NCBI GenBank assembly: GCA_949318235.1
Contig: OX439128.1
Coordinates: forward strand, 47,147,030 to 47,211,029
DNA: 64,000 nucleotides
From: Ecdyonurus torrentis
Taxonomy: Eukaryota > Arthropoda > Insecta > Ephemeroptera > Heptageniidae
Reading direction: 5' to 3'
The notes beneath the pieces were generated by a model that worked only from the letters and a program-made list of their open reading frames with translations, was not told where the DNA came from and made no database searches. The translations under genes were made by a program, and so were the position numbers. Below, piece after piece: positions 11,801 through 22,385 of the stretch; the stretch's first letter is position 1; the number at the start of each line of letters is the position of its first letter.

Positions 11801-13328
11801 GCTGGAAGTACGAGGTAGCACAACAGGAGAGCTAAAATTGAGCATAGAGACAGAGAAAGCATGTGTGGCCACGTATTTTCAAGATCTGCAAGTTGAGAGT
11901 GATGCAGGTATGATCTACTCTAGTTTTAGCAAGTCACTAACTTTTGATTGGGGGAAAGTATGAGAGTTATAGAAAATTACAAAATATTTTGGTATGGAGA
12001 TGCTTATTTGATGAACACTGCAAACCTGACTAGATATTTTACACAATTTAAATTTTATTTAAATCTATTTTAGTTTATTTTAACTTATTATTTCTTTCAC
12101 AAAACTGTTCAAACTGTTGTGTTTTATGACATACTAACTACAAAACTTAATAACAAATCAAACATAATTTTAAAGCACAAACTGTGTATTTGTGAAAGCA
12201 ATGAAGATAAAACAATATACAATATGACAAGAGTTTTGACTTGGCTGCTTTTGCAGATACTAAGTTTGTGTTCTAATGCTATGATATGCCTATTTATTTA
12301 TGATACTGTACTGTATGTACTGGGGTTAATAAAGTAATATTTAGTTCCAGATCCTGATGACCCTCCACACACTGTGTCTCTATGGATTGACATACGTAAG
12401 ATTGCTCAATTCTTTGCCAGCGATCATATCAACCCAGATCAAGCCATCTGTCGTAAGTATTTTTGACTTAGAAAAGAAGCATCACCAATTTTCAAAAATA
12501 TAAAATCTTTTTTTAATTTTTAACTTGTAGATTAAATGTATAAATCATGACAAAAATTAAACAATAATCAGGGACATTGTATATTATTAGAAAATTACTA
12601 TTAAGGTGCATTCAAGCATTCATTAAATAGTTGCAACTTTGTGCAGCAAATTGTTTAATACACTATTAGCTATGACTTACAGGTGTTCCGCTAGCACAGA
12701 GTTGACCACATAACACTCACCTGAACTTACTTTAGAACTTTTTTTCTTTTAAAAGTGGCATCATTTTTAAGTTAAAATATTGTGGTCCCGCTATAATGTC
12801 CAATGTCCACTTGAATTAAAAAAAAAAATGTTGGATTGACCCGTTTTTTTTTTTTTTTTTTTTTTTTTTTTTCATTATTTGCAATTTGCAGCAACAACAA
12901 AATAATAAATAAATAAAGATATTTCAAAGTCAAATGGACATCAGACATTAAAGCAGCACCACAACGATATAGTAAACAGGTGTTTCATCAAGAATGATAG
13001 TCCTGTAAATAGTCGTACAAATTACACCTGAAAATATACTAATCTTAAACCCTTGAGTCACTAATATTTTACTGAAATAATGTAAAACTAATGCTGTTTG
13101 TAAACCCTGTTCTTTTGCACCAAAAAATGTGCATTCCATTTGAATAACAATAGTTGCTTGTCATTTTAGGAGCAGAAAACAGGGTTTACGAACAGCATTA
13201 CTGTTTCACATATAACTAAAATTGTTTTTCCATGTGTTTCAGATTTAACTCAAGAAAGACTGCTATATATGTACTATACTCACGAAGCATTAGCATTTCA
13301 CTATTTCATCCCTGCAATCTCATTATAA
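5810..13328 (+). CDS. HUS1: Checkpoint clamp protein HUS1 (9-1-1 complex)
   Basis: HUS1 is one of three PCNA-like subunits of the RAD9-RAD1-HUS1 clamp loaded at damaged DNA to activate ATR signalling in the nucleus. Seven exons: 5810-5861, 5945-6151, 8986-9098, 9617-9724, 11730-11907, 12351-12452, 13243-13328. They splice in frame to 281 residues, matching the about 280 of animal HUS1. The N-terminus MRFRGKMVDA is the family start. Other HUS1-like blocks are KLCKSCVLRIS, FFNEYAMEGVSETHNEI, KIKLTNKKQPCLTF, CVHDIPITLLPR, ELKLSIETEKACVATYF, WIDIRKIAQFFAS and the C-terminal FHYFIPAISL. Introns 2 (2.8 kb) and 4 (2.0 kb) are long because they carry transposon relics. The coding sequence shows no stop or frameshift, so the gene looks functional. 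Its 3' end faces the uL14m gene tail to tail. Confidence 0.96.
6235..7534. mobile_element. Tc1/mariner-type non-autonomous element in HUS1 intron 2
   Basis: Inverted termini CAGCTCTGGCCAAAAGTTTG (from 6237) and its complement ending at 7532 match perfectly over about 28 bp. They are flanked on both sides by TA, the Tc1/mariner target site. Weaker inverted similarity continues inward, for example TTTTCCTGACTATATC on both sides about 75 bp inside. No transposase reading frame is visible in the roughly 1.3 kb. The interior contains a diverged tandem duplication of about 270 bp, listed separately. Confidence 0.75.
6540..7088. repeat. Diverged tandem duplication inside the Tc1-type element
   Basis: Two successive units (about 6540-6799 and 6800-7088) share the same word order: AAATATTCAA(T/C)AATTATATGA, then a (T)ATGCNACTTT stretch, then CCGCATAAACAATCATCC, then AGAATAAAA(G/A)TTGTTTCAT. 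The units differ by many substitutions and small indels, so the duplication is old. Confidence 0.6.
8360..8632. mobile_element. Foldback remnant, HUS1 intron 2
   Basis: TTAATAGAAAATAATAGGAG on the left (about 8362) faces CTCCTATTTTCTATTAA (about 8613-8629) on the right, in inverted orientation over about 30 bp. The upstream words AACCATTGCGGTTG also occur as AACCATTGCAGTTA at about 10040, suggesting relation to the foldback element in intron 4. Confidence 0.4.
8656..8752. mobile_element. Small foldback, TIR ATTGTACTGGTTGC
   Basis: ATTGTACTGGTTGCGGCTAA at the left faces GACTGCAACCAGTACAAT at the right. Total length is about 95 bp. It lies in HUS1 intron 2 about 230 bp before exon 3. Confidence 0.6.
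8805..8925. repeat. Single-arm copy of the intron-4 foldback family
   Basis: The run AGGGGAAACCAGCAAGGGCC, followed by CATAACATAGTG and later CTTGCAAGCACAGG, matches the arms of the foldback element at 10055-10392. Only one arm is present and no inverted partner lies nearby. Confidence 0.5.
10055..10392. mobile_element. Foldback MITE in HUS1 intron 4
   Basis: The left arm (GAAACCAGCATGGGCCTTAA ... ATCTTGCTAGCACAGAGATA) is inverted relative to the right arm (TATCTGTGCTAGCAAGATTT ... TAAGGCCCTTGCTGGTTTC). Arms are over 100 bp with scattered mismatches. The centre also pairs: CCATTGGATAT faces ATATCCAATG. No coding capacity. Confidence 0.7.
10563..11010 (-). pseudogene. Non-LTR retrotransposon 3' fragment (CCHC tail)
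   Basis: The minus-strand frame at 10675-11004 contains CSLCGLTCDQYHLLTC, a C-x2-C-x7-H-x3-C pattern. This is typical of the C-terminal zinc-knuckle region after the reverse transcriptase of LINE ORF2 proteins. The frame has no upstream RT motifs and no credible ATG. After its stop come about 100 bp ending in AATAAA-type words (near 10563-10575), as expected for a LINE 3' UTR. It is a 5'-truncated relic lying antisense in HUS1 intron 4. Confidence 0.5.
13072..13210. mobile_element. Foldback MITE in HUS1 intron 6
   Basis: AATGCTGTTTGTAAACCCTG on the left faces CAGGGTTTACGAACAGCATT on the right, and the similarity continues outward. A related copy lies at 25262-25396. It ends about 30 bp before the last HUS1 exon. 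Confidence 0.65.
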
Positions 13329-13514
13329 ATCCATAATATGTAACAAGAAACCAAAACTACATTCAATTACTTTGTACATATTTAATATTAGTAAAAATGT
13401 TTTACAAAACAATTACACAGTTGAGTAATTATTTAAACAAAAACAAATCATAAATGAAACAGCTAACAAAATTTGTTCTAGAGTCTATTTCTCACTTTGA
13501 ATTAAAGTCACATT

Positions 13515-15158
13515 TCACACGAAGCGAGGTGCGATGGCAAGAAGTTTAGTATAGTCTGCTCCCTTGGCTCTCGTCTTTTCTCGTAACACAGTACGTAGGA
13601 TGTTGGGAATAGGCACGTGAACTCTGGTACCTAATGGAGTACCATTATCATCTATTAAAACTACATTATTGCTATCAAATTTTGGTACCATTGGATTTTG
13701 AACTTGTTTAGCACCCACTAAGATACCTTTCTTCTTTTGACCTTTGATGGCAACGAGTACCTTATCTCCTGTAACATAATAAATTGATAATTAGTAGTTT
13801 TAATACTTTTATAATGGTTCACACAATAGTTTTTAATATGTTTACTATCAAATATAAATTTTTAAGTTGCTCTACAGTTCAAATCAAAGTTTTTAAGCCT
13901 TTTATATTATTATTTTATTGTTAACCAAAAATAGGTTTGTGCTCCATGGTGGGACCAACTATACAAATTTTTTATTTAATTACATTCATAAAAATTATGG
14001 ACATATGTGGAATTATTATGCACTTACATAAATAAGAATTAATTACTATTTTATAAATATAGTTTTAATAATTTATGATGGTTTCTTGATTGAATTACAA
14101 GAATTACAAAAAAAGTTATTGTCTTTAATTATAATTGTATCTTTAATTATAATTATACCTATATGTAAACACAAGTACAGTCCAAAAAGATATAACTCAT
14201 ATTGAACTGCACAGGGTCCAAATAAATCTGCCTGATTGTGCTAAAGTTTTCCCATACATTTGGAGACGTGAACACTGGGGACTGGGTTCAGATTTTTTTG
14301 GGATCAACATAAATAAGAGTGGAAAAACATGATAAAAAAAGTTACACATATAAAAAATATTTAAAAACAACTATAACATGCCTCTTAAGTTTGTTCTGTA
14401 AAGTATAGTCAGTTTCCTTAACGATTGGCTGCTCCCCAAAAATAAAAATAATAAAATATACGTAATAATAAAGACACATTCATTGGCTGATCTTGTTTTT
14501 TGAGCCAATAAAAATGAGTCGCTGTTGAGCATGGATAATTTGTTTGTGAAGTTTTGTTCATTCTTATCAGGTCTAAAGGTCTAAACGAAGAAATAACAAT
14601 AATGATCAACCATGCATATAAACGTTGAATGTCGTAAACAGGTACAGTAGTAGTGACATCGTTATGTTCAGGTGTTCTTAACACAGGAAAAATATCGAAG
14701 CTGATTTAATATTTGTGTGTAGGGTACAGAATGAACTTTACGACATTTTTCCAACCATAATAAGTTTGTGTAGTTTTAACGCTCCCAAAATGAACAACTC
14801 TTCGATTGTCAAGAGACCAAAGTAGAATTAACTAAAATATGAACTTCAAAGCTTTCTTGGTACATACATAATTAGTTTATTTTTGTGTTATTGACTAAAA
14901 TAACAATACACGCTGCATTAAAACAATTCTCTGTGATTAAAATACAAATAATAACTTACCTAGTTTCCCAACTCCAGTTTTGTTATAAACATGAATAATC
15001 CTCGGAGGCCGACCCTCTGCCATCGCTTGTTTACCAATATCGCTGTTATCTACCACTCGCAATCTGGTGAGCTTAATTACTTCTTGACATGGTGCTGAGG
15101 TGTGCAGAGCTCTAGAAGGTATCAAGCGATTTAAAGCTAAAACTGTATGAAGTGCCAT
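13515..15158 (-). CDS. mRpL14: Mitochondrial large-subunit ribosomal protein uL14m
   Basis: Structural protein of the mitochondrial 39S ribosomal subunit, imported into the matrix. Two coding exons, 14960-15158 and 13515-13768, with a phase-1 intron, give 150 residues, close to the about 145 of animal MRPL14. Residues 1-22 (MALHTVLALNRLIPSRALHT...) form a basic, Ser/Ala/Leu-rich mitochondrial targeting sequence. The L14 fold follows: LTRLRVVDNSDIG, KTGVGKLGDKVLVAIKGQKK, FDSNNVVLIDDNGTPLGTRV and PNILRTVLREK. The ATG at 15158 is the first in frame. A splice acceptor (CTTTACAG) about 32 bp upstream shows that a 5' UTR exon precedes it. Its stop lies 186 bp from the HUS1 stop on the other strand. 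Confidence 0.95.
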
Positions 15159-15399
15159 AGTGTTGTTTATAAGATAATCCTACGGAGACCCTGTAAAGTT
15201 CAAAGATATTTTACTTTTCATAAATAACTTCCAAAAAATATTTGTGCGTGAAAACTAAGGCAACATGTAATTTTATAAATATTCAATATTATTTTTATAC
15301 AATTACCTTAGTACTGGCAGATTAAAAAAAAGGAAATTAATGTTGAAATTTATAAAAACACAAATTTTACCAGCTGATTCAATAGTAATAAATTTACTC

Positions 15400-15480
15400 A
15401 CTACTCTACTTTGGCGCTGCCTGTCAAATAACTTTTTGTCTAAAATTTTGAACGTCTGGCGGGAGTTGACACAGTAAGCA
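15400..15480 (-). promoter_or_regulatory. uL14m promoter / 5' UTR exon
   Basis: A donor GTGAGT (15396-15401, minus strand) would join a 5' UTR exon ending at 15402 to the acceptor just before the uL14m start. The island contains TTTGGCGC (15410-15417), an E2F-like core, and TGGCGGGA (15457-15464). It overlaps the last exon of the small upstream gene. Confidence 0.4.
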
Positions 15481-15831
15481 AATTACTTTGCATTGAATCT
15501 AAAATAGTGACAATTCTGTAAAGAAACAAATTACATTAATTATTTGTAAACTGAAGTAAAAAAAGAATGTTTCTCAAATATAATACCTGTCTTGTAGTGA
15601 ATTAGTAGACGTCAAACTTGTATTTATTTTATTATTATTATTATTATTATGCGGAGCAACGAGTCTCGTAACTTGTTGTTTGATATTTCGCGTGAGCACG
15701 TACAAAGCTTCAAACCATGGACATAGTGAAGCCCCAAGCGTACCATTGTCTTCAGAAACAGAAATGGAGTGTGGGTCAAGACCAAGGAGGAGAGCTGTTT
15801 GATTGATTTGGCGTGCGAACTCTTGCATCAT
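15440..15831 (-). CDS. Small unrecognised protein, two exons
   Basis: Not a family I recognise. Exon 15587-15831 starts with ATG ATG (MMQEFARQINQTALLLGLDP) and ends at an AG|GTATTA donor. The acceptor TTTCTTTACAG leads into 15440-15515 in the right phase, giving 106 residues ending STPARRSKF. A pyrimidine-rich acceptor (CTATTAG, 15835-15841) sits three bases before the ATG, so at least one more exon lies upstream; it may be non-coding or may add N-terminal residues. The protein has no signal peptide or membrane segment, a run of six Asn at about residues 65-70 from an AAT repeat, and a basic C-terminus. The last exon abuts the uL14m 5' UTR and promoter on the same strand. The length suggests a small subunit or adaptor, but that is a guess. 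Confidence 0.5.
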
Positions 15832-17330
15832 TATCTAATAGAGATAGAGAAAGTAATTAATGTATATAGTGCGTGACAAAATATATATTAATTATCAATA
15901 TCTTTCAATTTTTATTTTAATAATCAGTTGTCTTTGTTAAAATTTTGAGATTTTTTTTCTTGTTTTTAAACTGACCCAGTTTAGAAACTAAAATTACTTT
16001 AACAATTTTTGGTCAACAAAATCGCAGGAGTCATATTATACAAACCTTAACAAAATATTTTCAGAAGCAAAAGTTAAATAAGGTCCTATAGGACCAAAAT
16101 AATAATAATAATGTAATAAATAAATAAATGATAAAATGATTTTTTTTATACATAAGTTTAGGTTCTTTGCAAATTTTTTGGAGTACTTTTATTTTATTAT
16201 TTTTTTTTTTATATATATTTTTTTTTTTAGTTACGCGAGAAAAGAAAAAAATTAGCTGTCAATTCTCATACATGATAAAAAAGACATGTTCTGCATATAA
16301 GTCAATATAAAAAATATTACTTTTCAAAGTGGTAAATGAATAAAAAATTAGGTTCTTTTAGAATAGACGATATATTATATAATTTCTTTTATCGTAGGAC
16401 CTCTAATGCACAAAGTCAAGTTTTGCACGTAAATAAAGACTTACTTTGATTATTTCAATAACTATGTAGAAACATAAATGTTAAAATTATGTAAAATAAT
16501 GGTATATAGTACATAAGGTACGATAAAACTTAGGGTATACCCCGTATACCTCCTAAAAACACATGCACATGAAATCCACTGGATTATTCCATTATAGATG
16601 ATACACCATCAAATAATACATCTTTTTTTTTCTCAACCTTTTCCATCTTGAATAATAGCCATCATTTTTAAAAATACAGAATAATTTTAAATAAAAATTG
16701 AAATATTTAATTATCTAAGTTTATTTACTTTTTTTTTCTTCTGATCGTGTTTCTTGTGACCTATAGCTATCTAAACTACCTCTTTTGATTGAAATTAATT
16801 AAGAAAATTATATAACATTTGATCAAAATAATAATATATTAGGTATACTGTATACTGTTTAAACATTTATAAACTGATTATTATGTAATTATATCAAACA
16901 CAAGTTAAAAGTCAATCAATTATCACATTAGAGAGTAAAATCGAGACAGTAAACTATTTTATTTTATTTTGTTCGTTACACCTCAGTGTTAATTGTGAAT
17001 TAATGTACATTATAGAAAGTTATATTATTATTATATATATACTCTACAACATATTATATAGATAATTAATACAACTCTGTGCTTTACAGTTTTGCTGATA
17101 CATTTTTTTATATAAATAACAGGTGTTCAAGTAGTTATTGTTATTTATTTAGTAGTAAAAAAATGTATAGAGAAAATAACGGAAATACATAATATAATAT
17201 TGCGTTAACCTTCTTGCATTGCATACCATAAGTTTTCTTATTTTGTTGAAATTTAAAGAAATTATAAGAATTTCTTTAGAAAAAAAAAAATAATAATACA
17301 ATGTAATAAAAATATTTCTCGATCCTGGAA

Positions 17331-17362
<32 letters not shown>

Positions 17363-17705
17363 GTAGTATTTCACTTATACTTGCTATGATTGATACCTTT
17401 CACAAAATTATAATAAATATCATGAAGTACATTTATATAGAAATCGAAATTATTGTAATAAAATATAATGCTAATGATGGGAGTTATTAGATTTTATAGA
17501 ATTGAAATCATGATTATATACTATATCTGTTCTCATTTGGTTAAAAAGTTATGGTTTTACTACTTTATAATATGAGGTTGGGTTTTAGGCACACTTCCTT
17601 TATTTGTGGTTAGATAATTAATTTGATGGGAATTATAATCCATTCACTTTAATATTTTTATGTATGAAAATTATAGTTCTATGTTAAAAAGTTAGTTGTT
17701 AGATC

Positions 17706-18014
17706 TATAGAGTGTGTGTGCATGACGTCATTCTGAATGCTTTTCGATGCTCTTCTTGAGCAATGAATAATATTGCTCAGCATAGGACAAACGTACTTTT
17801 TGGCTATTTTCTTTAGAAAATTAGCTATTTTTTTTAGTTATTATTATTTTCCTTGCAGACTTGAAAAACTAATTCTACCTGTTAACAGGATCAATGCTCT
17901 CAAAAATATTCTATTTTTAAACTGGCAAAATTAGTCATTTTCCTATACTGACCCATGTTATATTTAGCGCTCACTTATGGCGTCGACTTTAATATGAATG
18001 AAACCACCCTATAG
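17706..18014. mobile_element. TA-type MITE family, copy A
   Basis: About 310 bp. It begins TATAGAGTG, then GCATGACGTCATTCTGAATG, contains AATATTGCTCAGCATAGGAC, and ends GCGTCGACTTTAATATGAAT ... CACCCTATA. Five copies in the window share this word order (17706, 18496, 27097, 47223, 60595). The ends carry short inverted TATAG(G/A)GTG termini. Non-coding. Confidence 0.75.
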
Positions 18015-18495
18015 TTAATCCCAAAAGTATCTTACAGTATATCCAAAAAATCTAATAGCGTATTGGGAAAATTATCATTATATTATAATAATAATAAAAT
18101 TATTCGTTTACTTGGTTTTCTTTTTATCGGGTTATCCCCTAATATTTTTGGTATGTTATAAAGATACGGTTTATAGTCTTATACTGAAATGAAATATAGC
18201 CTATTATTTCAAGATATTATAGTATAAATATAGGCACACGAGGTGGACGTGACGTCACGTGAACAGTTTTGCTTATGGAAATTATCATTGTTTTTAACTA
18301 TTTCAGTGACGTCAGAACCGATAGTTAGTCTGGGGTGATGCTCGTCAATCCCAACATCTGAGGCATATGCATGTATGTATGGGGTTGGGAGGGAGGTTCG
18401 GACCCTCTTCCCCCTTGTCAAGTCTAAAAAAGCATAGGTAAATAACCTCGATCACTATAGGCTGGATCCCTCCTGTCGCAAAATCCTGGCTATGC
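18015..18495. repeat. Segment between two inverted MITE copies
   Basis: About 480 bp lying between copies A and B of the TA-type MITE. The 18235-18480 part has more G and C than its surroundings. It includes GTGACGTCACGTG (about 18249), a second GTGACGTCA (about 18307), GGGTTGGGAGGGAGGTTCGG and TCGCAAAATCCTGGCTATGC, words that look like a transposon terminus. It has no open frame of note. Confidence 0.35.
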
Positions 18496-18774
18496 AAGGG
18501 TGGTAGAATTCATAATATATTAAAGTCAACGCTAAATGTAAGCACTTAATAACTTGGGCCGGTATGAGAAAGTGACTCATCTTGTCAGTTTAAAAATCCT
18601 TAGCAATATTTCTGAGAGAAATGATGCTATTGACAGGTTGAATTATGTTTCAAAGTATGCGAGAAAAATAATAATGAGAACAAAATTAATAGCCACAAAA
18701 AAAATATTATAGTCCTATATGCTGAGCAATGTTATTCTATGCTCCAGTATGACGTCATGTGCATACACCCTATA
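18496..18774. mobile_element. TA-type MITE family, copy B (inverted)
   Basis: Opposite orientation to copy A. It starts near GGGTGGTAGAATTCATAA with TTAAAGTCAACGC, contains GAATTATGTTTCAAAGTATG and CTGAGCAATGTTATTC, and ends GACGTCATGTGCATACACCC plus TATA. More diverged than the other copies. Confidence 0.65.
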
Positions 18775-18842
18775 CGTCACTGCCTGAGATAACTAATAAT
18801 GTCATCTTATACATACACACCAGAAATGCTTGTTGTGATTGA

Positions 18843-18990
18843 GAACAGAGAGCGGTCAGTGTTGTCAGGGCTCGCCCAAGTATTAACAACCTGGTATCTC
18901 TTGCCTCCAAACTACGTCGCAAACGTCGCAATGAGTTGCATCGTCGCACCCTTACTGTGCGACCAACCGAAGAACCCTATAACAAAAACA
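18843..18990 (+). other. Possible orphan exon or repeat fragment
   Basis: An unusually GC-balanced 150 bp inside AT-rich DNA. After GAGAACAG one frame stays open through LVSLASKLRRKRRNELHRRT and then TVRPTEEPYNKN. No splice donor is convincing and no protein family is recognised. It could equally be a fragment of a transposon. Confidence 0.2.
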
Positions 18991-20305
18991 GGACAATAGT
19001 GAAATTACTTATTAAGCGTAAAAATATATAAAGTGATTAACTTCAACAACAAAAAAGTAAACTGCATTGTCAAAATAGTGCAAGGTAACTTTTTATTGTT
19101 AATTCAAACCTTATTTTCTTCATGATTTTGCATGAACAAATTTTAATTAAAATATTTTTTATTTACTGTAAAAATAACTTTCATTCCAAATCGGCTTCAA
19201 CAAAGGAAAATGTTTAAAATAAAATTATAATAACAGATTGTGCATATTAAAAAAAATAATAGATACCTAAAAATACAATCTTTAACTTTTGGTCATTTAA
19301 TTACTGGTAAAAATAATAATACTAATCGATGTGGTAATTTAGCTATTATCATTGATATTATGCTGAATTAATTTTCATCCTTTCGTCTAGCTGATATAAT
19401 ATGAAATAGAATTTTTGAAACAATTCATCTAATTGACCGCATTTTAAAACTCGTGGTCGATTACACACGCTGAACACATTAAAATGAAGTGTGAAAATTG
19501 ACATATATTTTTTTCTTTGTTTCTACATACACTGTTAATCAAAATATAATATATACGTATAAATATTACTAAAGAAAAAAAAAAAGCTTATGAAAACGCG
19601 TGACGTAATTAGACTAAAAGTTACCTTAAGAATATCGTTTCTAAAATGATATTACATTGCATTATTTTAAATTTTATAATATTATAATATATATTGCAAC
19701 ATAATATATCGTATATAATATTATAACAGTTAAAATTATTAATATACTCTTTATCTATATTATCCTTGGATTAAAATATAAATAATATTTTAGTGTCACT
19801 GCCTTTTTTGTTTAATGTATTATATTGTTTTGCAATCCCGCAGTTACTTATAGCGATTCTTTGATAGTGTCGTACTAAGAATAATAATAAATTTAATGCT
19901 GTAGTATTTCAATATTAATCTTTGTTTAATAATGCTGGCTGACATGCATGTCTGTATGCTGGCTATAAACAAACATTCCTCATATTATTTATTATGAATA
20001 TTTCATATTTTGTACTTGACTATCATTCTGTTTTATACATATTTTTTTTAAATGAAATAATCAAGGAAATTTTATTTATTTGATGAAAATATTTTAACGT
20101 ATCTTTGCTCGAGTGTGTGTTGGGTTGTAGGGGTTAGATTGCACACTATAATTTGTACAAAAATAACCGTAACATGTCAAGTAAATTATTACTATTATTA
20201 TAATGTTCATTAAATGATTTTGCAGATATTTTTATGTTCTTCTATAGCTAATTACTCAAAGACTGTCACATTGTTTCAAAAAGCAATTAAATTACACAAT
20301 TTGTG

Positions 20306-20578
<273 letters not shown>

Positions 20579-21316
20579 CAGAAGGGAGTGGAAAAAAGAC
20601 GTGCATATACATTTTTCTTTCTTTTTTAATTTTTAAGTGGGCAGTGTGCCAACTAGAAGAATGGAAAAAGCTGCATCATAATTCCGAAATCGAATTACAA
20701 ATTTTTAAATCTTCTCCGATTAAAAAATATATAATTATATAATATCCATCACATATCCAATATACAATCCAATTCCAATTATGTTTTATTAATTATTTTG
20801 ATATATATATGAAATCATTTGAATTGTTTTGTTTTAATGTTGAATCAAACATATAAATTGATTAATTATAATTATCTCGCAAATGGGTTAGCTAAGTTTA
20901 CGATGATACCAATATTCTTTATTATTATTATTATTATATTATGGTTGGTTATACAGTTTTGAAATTGCAAGAACACTTCAATAATATAACCACAAAAAAA
21001 TAATAATATATGTGAATAATGTTCAGTTGATCGTAAATTAAAAATTCAATTTCAATATATTTCCAATATATATATTTAATCACAAATAAAATTTTAATGC
21101 ATAAAAAATATTATACATTATCTGAATATTTTGATCCTAATTTCAAAATTCATGTACTTATATGCATACCACACACTCAAAGTTGAAACATTTTAATGAC
21201 TAAATTATGACGCCTTAGCCTTACATAAAACTTTGTTATTTAATTGTTATAAAAAAAATGAGACTAAAAGAGCTGTAGTTAATGAAGTTGTAAATGTATT
21301 TATTATTTGTAAGTAA

Positions 21317-21390
21317 TGACTAGATCAACGCTTATTGTTACAACCAATGTTACCATGAACTGCCTGGGTCAATAAAATTTCTTATTATTA
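21317..21390 (+). repeat. SINE-like 3' end (GAACTGCCTGG type)
   Basis: GACTAGATCAACGCTTATTG, then CCATGAACTGCCTGGGTCAA and TAAAATTTCTTATTATTA. Two further copies at 25500-25574 and 33438-33506 share the same words and the AATAAA-(C)TTATT tail, so this looks like the 3' end of a retroposon. Confidence 0.5.
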
Positions 21391-21592
21391 TAATAATAAA
21401 TTATTTTAAACTATAGTAAAATAATTTTGTGTCTTGATGTTGAGTAAGGTCAAAAAATAATAATCAAATGTTTATGAATGAATAGTTTTTAATACACAGT
21501 ATACATATATAGAAAAATAGTACAAAATATACAGTAAATAAATGTACAAAGTGAAATATAAAAATACTATATAAGTAAAATGATAATATATC

Positions 21593-21909
21593 TTAAAGGC
21601 GTAGAACACCTTGAACAAAAAACTTGCCTAATATCCTAAAATACCCAAATATCAACATTATTTTGGCCGGAGTCATTGATTTCTAATTTATTTTCCATTT
21701 ACAAAATGTCAGTTGCGGGTTTACTACGTCACAGCTCGCCTGGTCCACGCGCGCGGAAACAGGCAAGCTGTGACGTAGTAAACCCGCAACTGACATTTTG
21801 TAAATGGAAAATAAATTAGAAATCAATGACTCCGGCCAAAATAATGTTGATATTTGGGTATTTTAGGATATTAGGCAAGTTTTTTGTTCAAGGTGTTCTA
21901 CGTCTTTAA
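21593..21909. mobile_element. TTAA foldback element, copy 1
   Basis: Flanked by TTAA on both sides. The termini AGGCGTAGAACACCTTGAAC and its complement are inverted, and the arms continue to pair for about 140 bp, for example GTCAGTTGCGGGTTTACTAC against GTAGTAAACCCGCAACTGAC. The loop is about 30 bp (CGCCTGGTCCACGCGCGCGG). This is the best preserved of four copies. TTAA targets are typical of piggyBac-type transposition; no transposase is present. Confidence 0.85.
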
Positions 21910-22385
21910 TATATAAAATAATACGGTTATAAAAAATGTAAAATATGATACATTATCACAGAGAGGCGTATCCTTACATTCAATGCAATGTTAACTAACT
22001 TCAATATCTATATGTTTATCTATATACAGATACTGTGATATAAAATTTTAGTCTATTTTATGGACACCATGTAATTATATGGAGCATTACGTTAATCTCC
22101 AAATAAATACATTGGAGCATTAGACAAACATAGAATAAAATGTTGTACTACAGAATCTGTAATCTACACAGATCAACAAATTTCTATACGCCAAGCAATC
22201 ATTTGAGCTTAACTCTGAATTAAATATAATAAGGAAAAGGAAAAAATACATTTTGAAAAAGGTTCAATGATCTTCTTTTTTCCATGTGTTTATATAAATG
22301 CAAATGAGTATATGATTAAAAAGAAATGCATTTTAATGCATAAGATGATGAAGCAGAATTATTAATATGATAATGAATGTATTTT

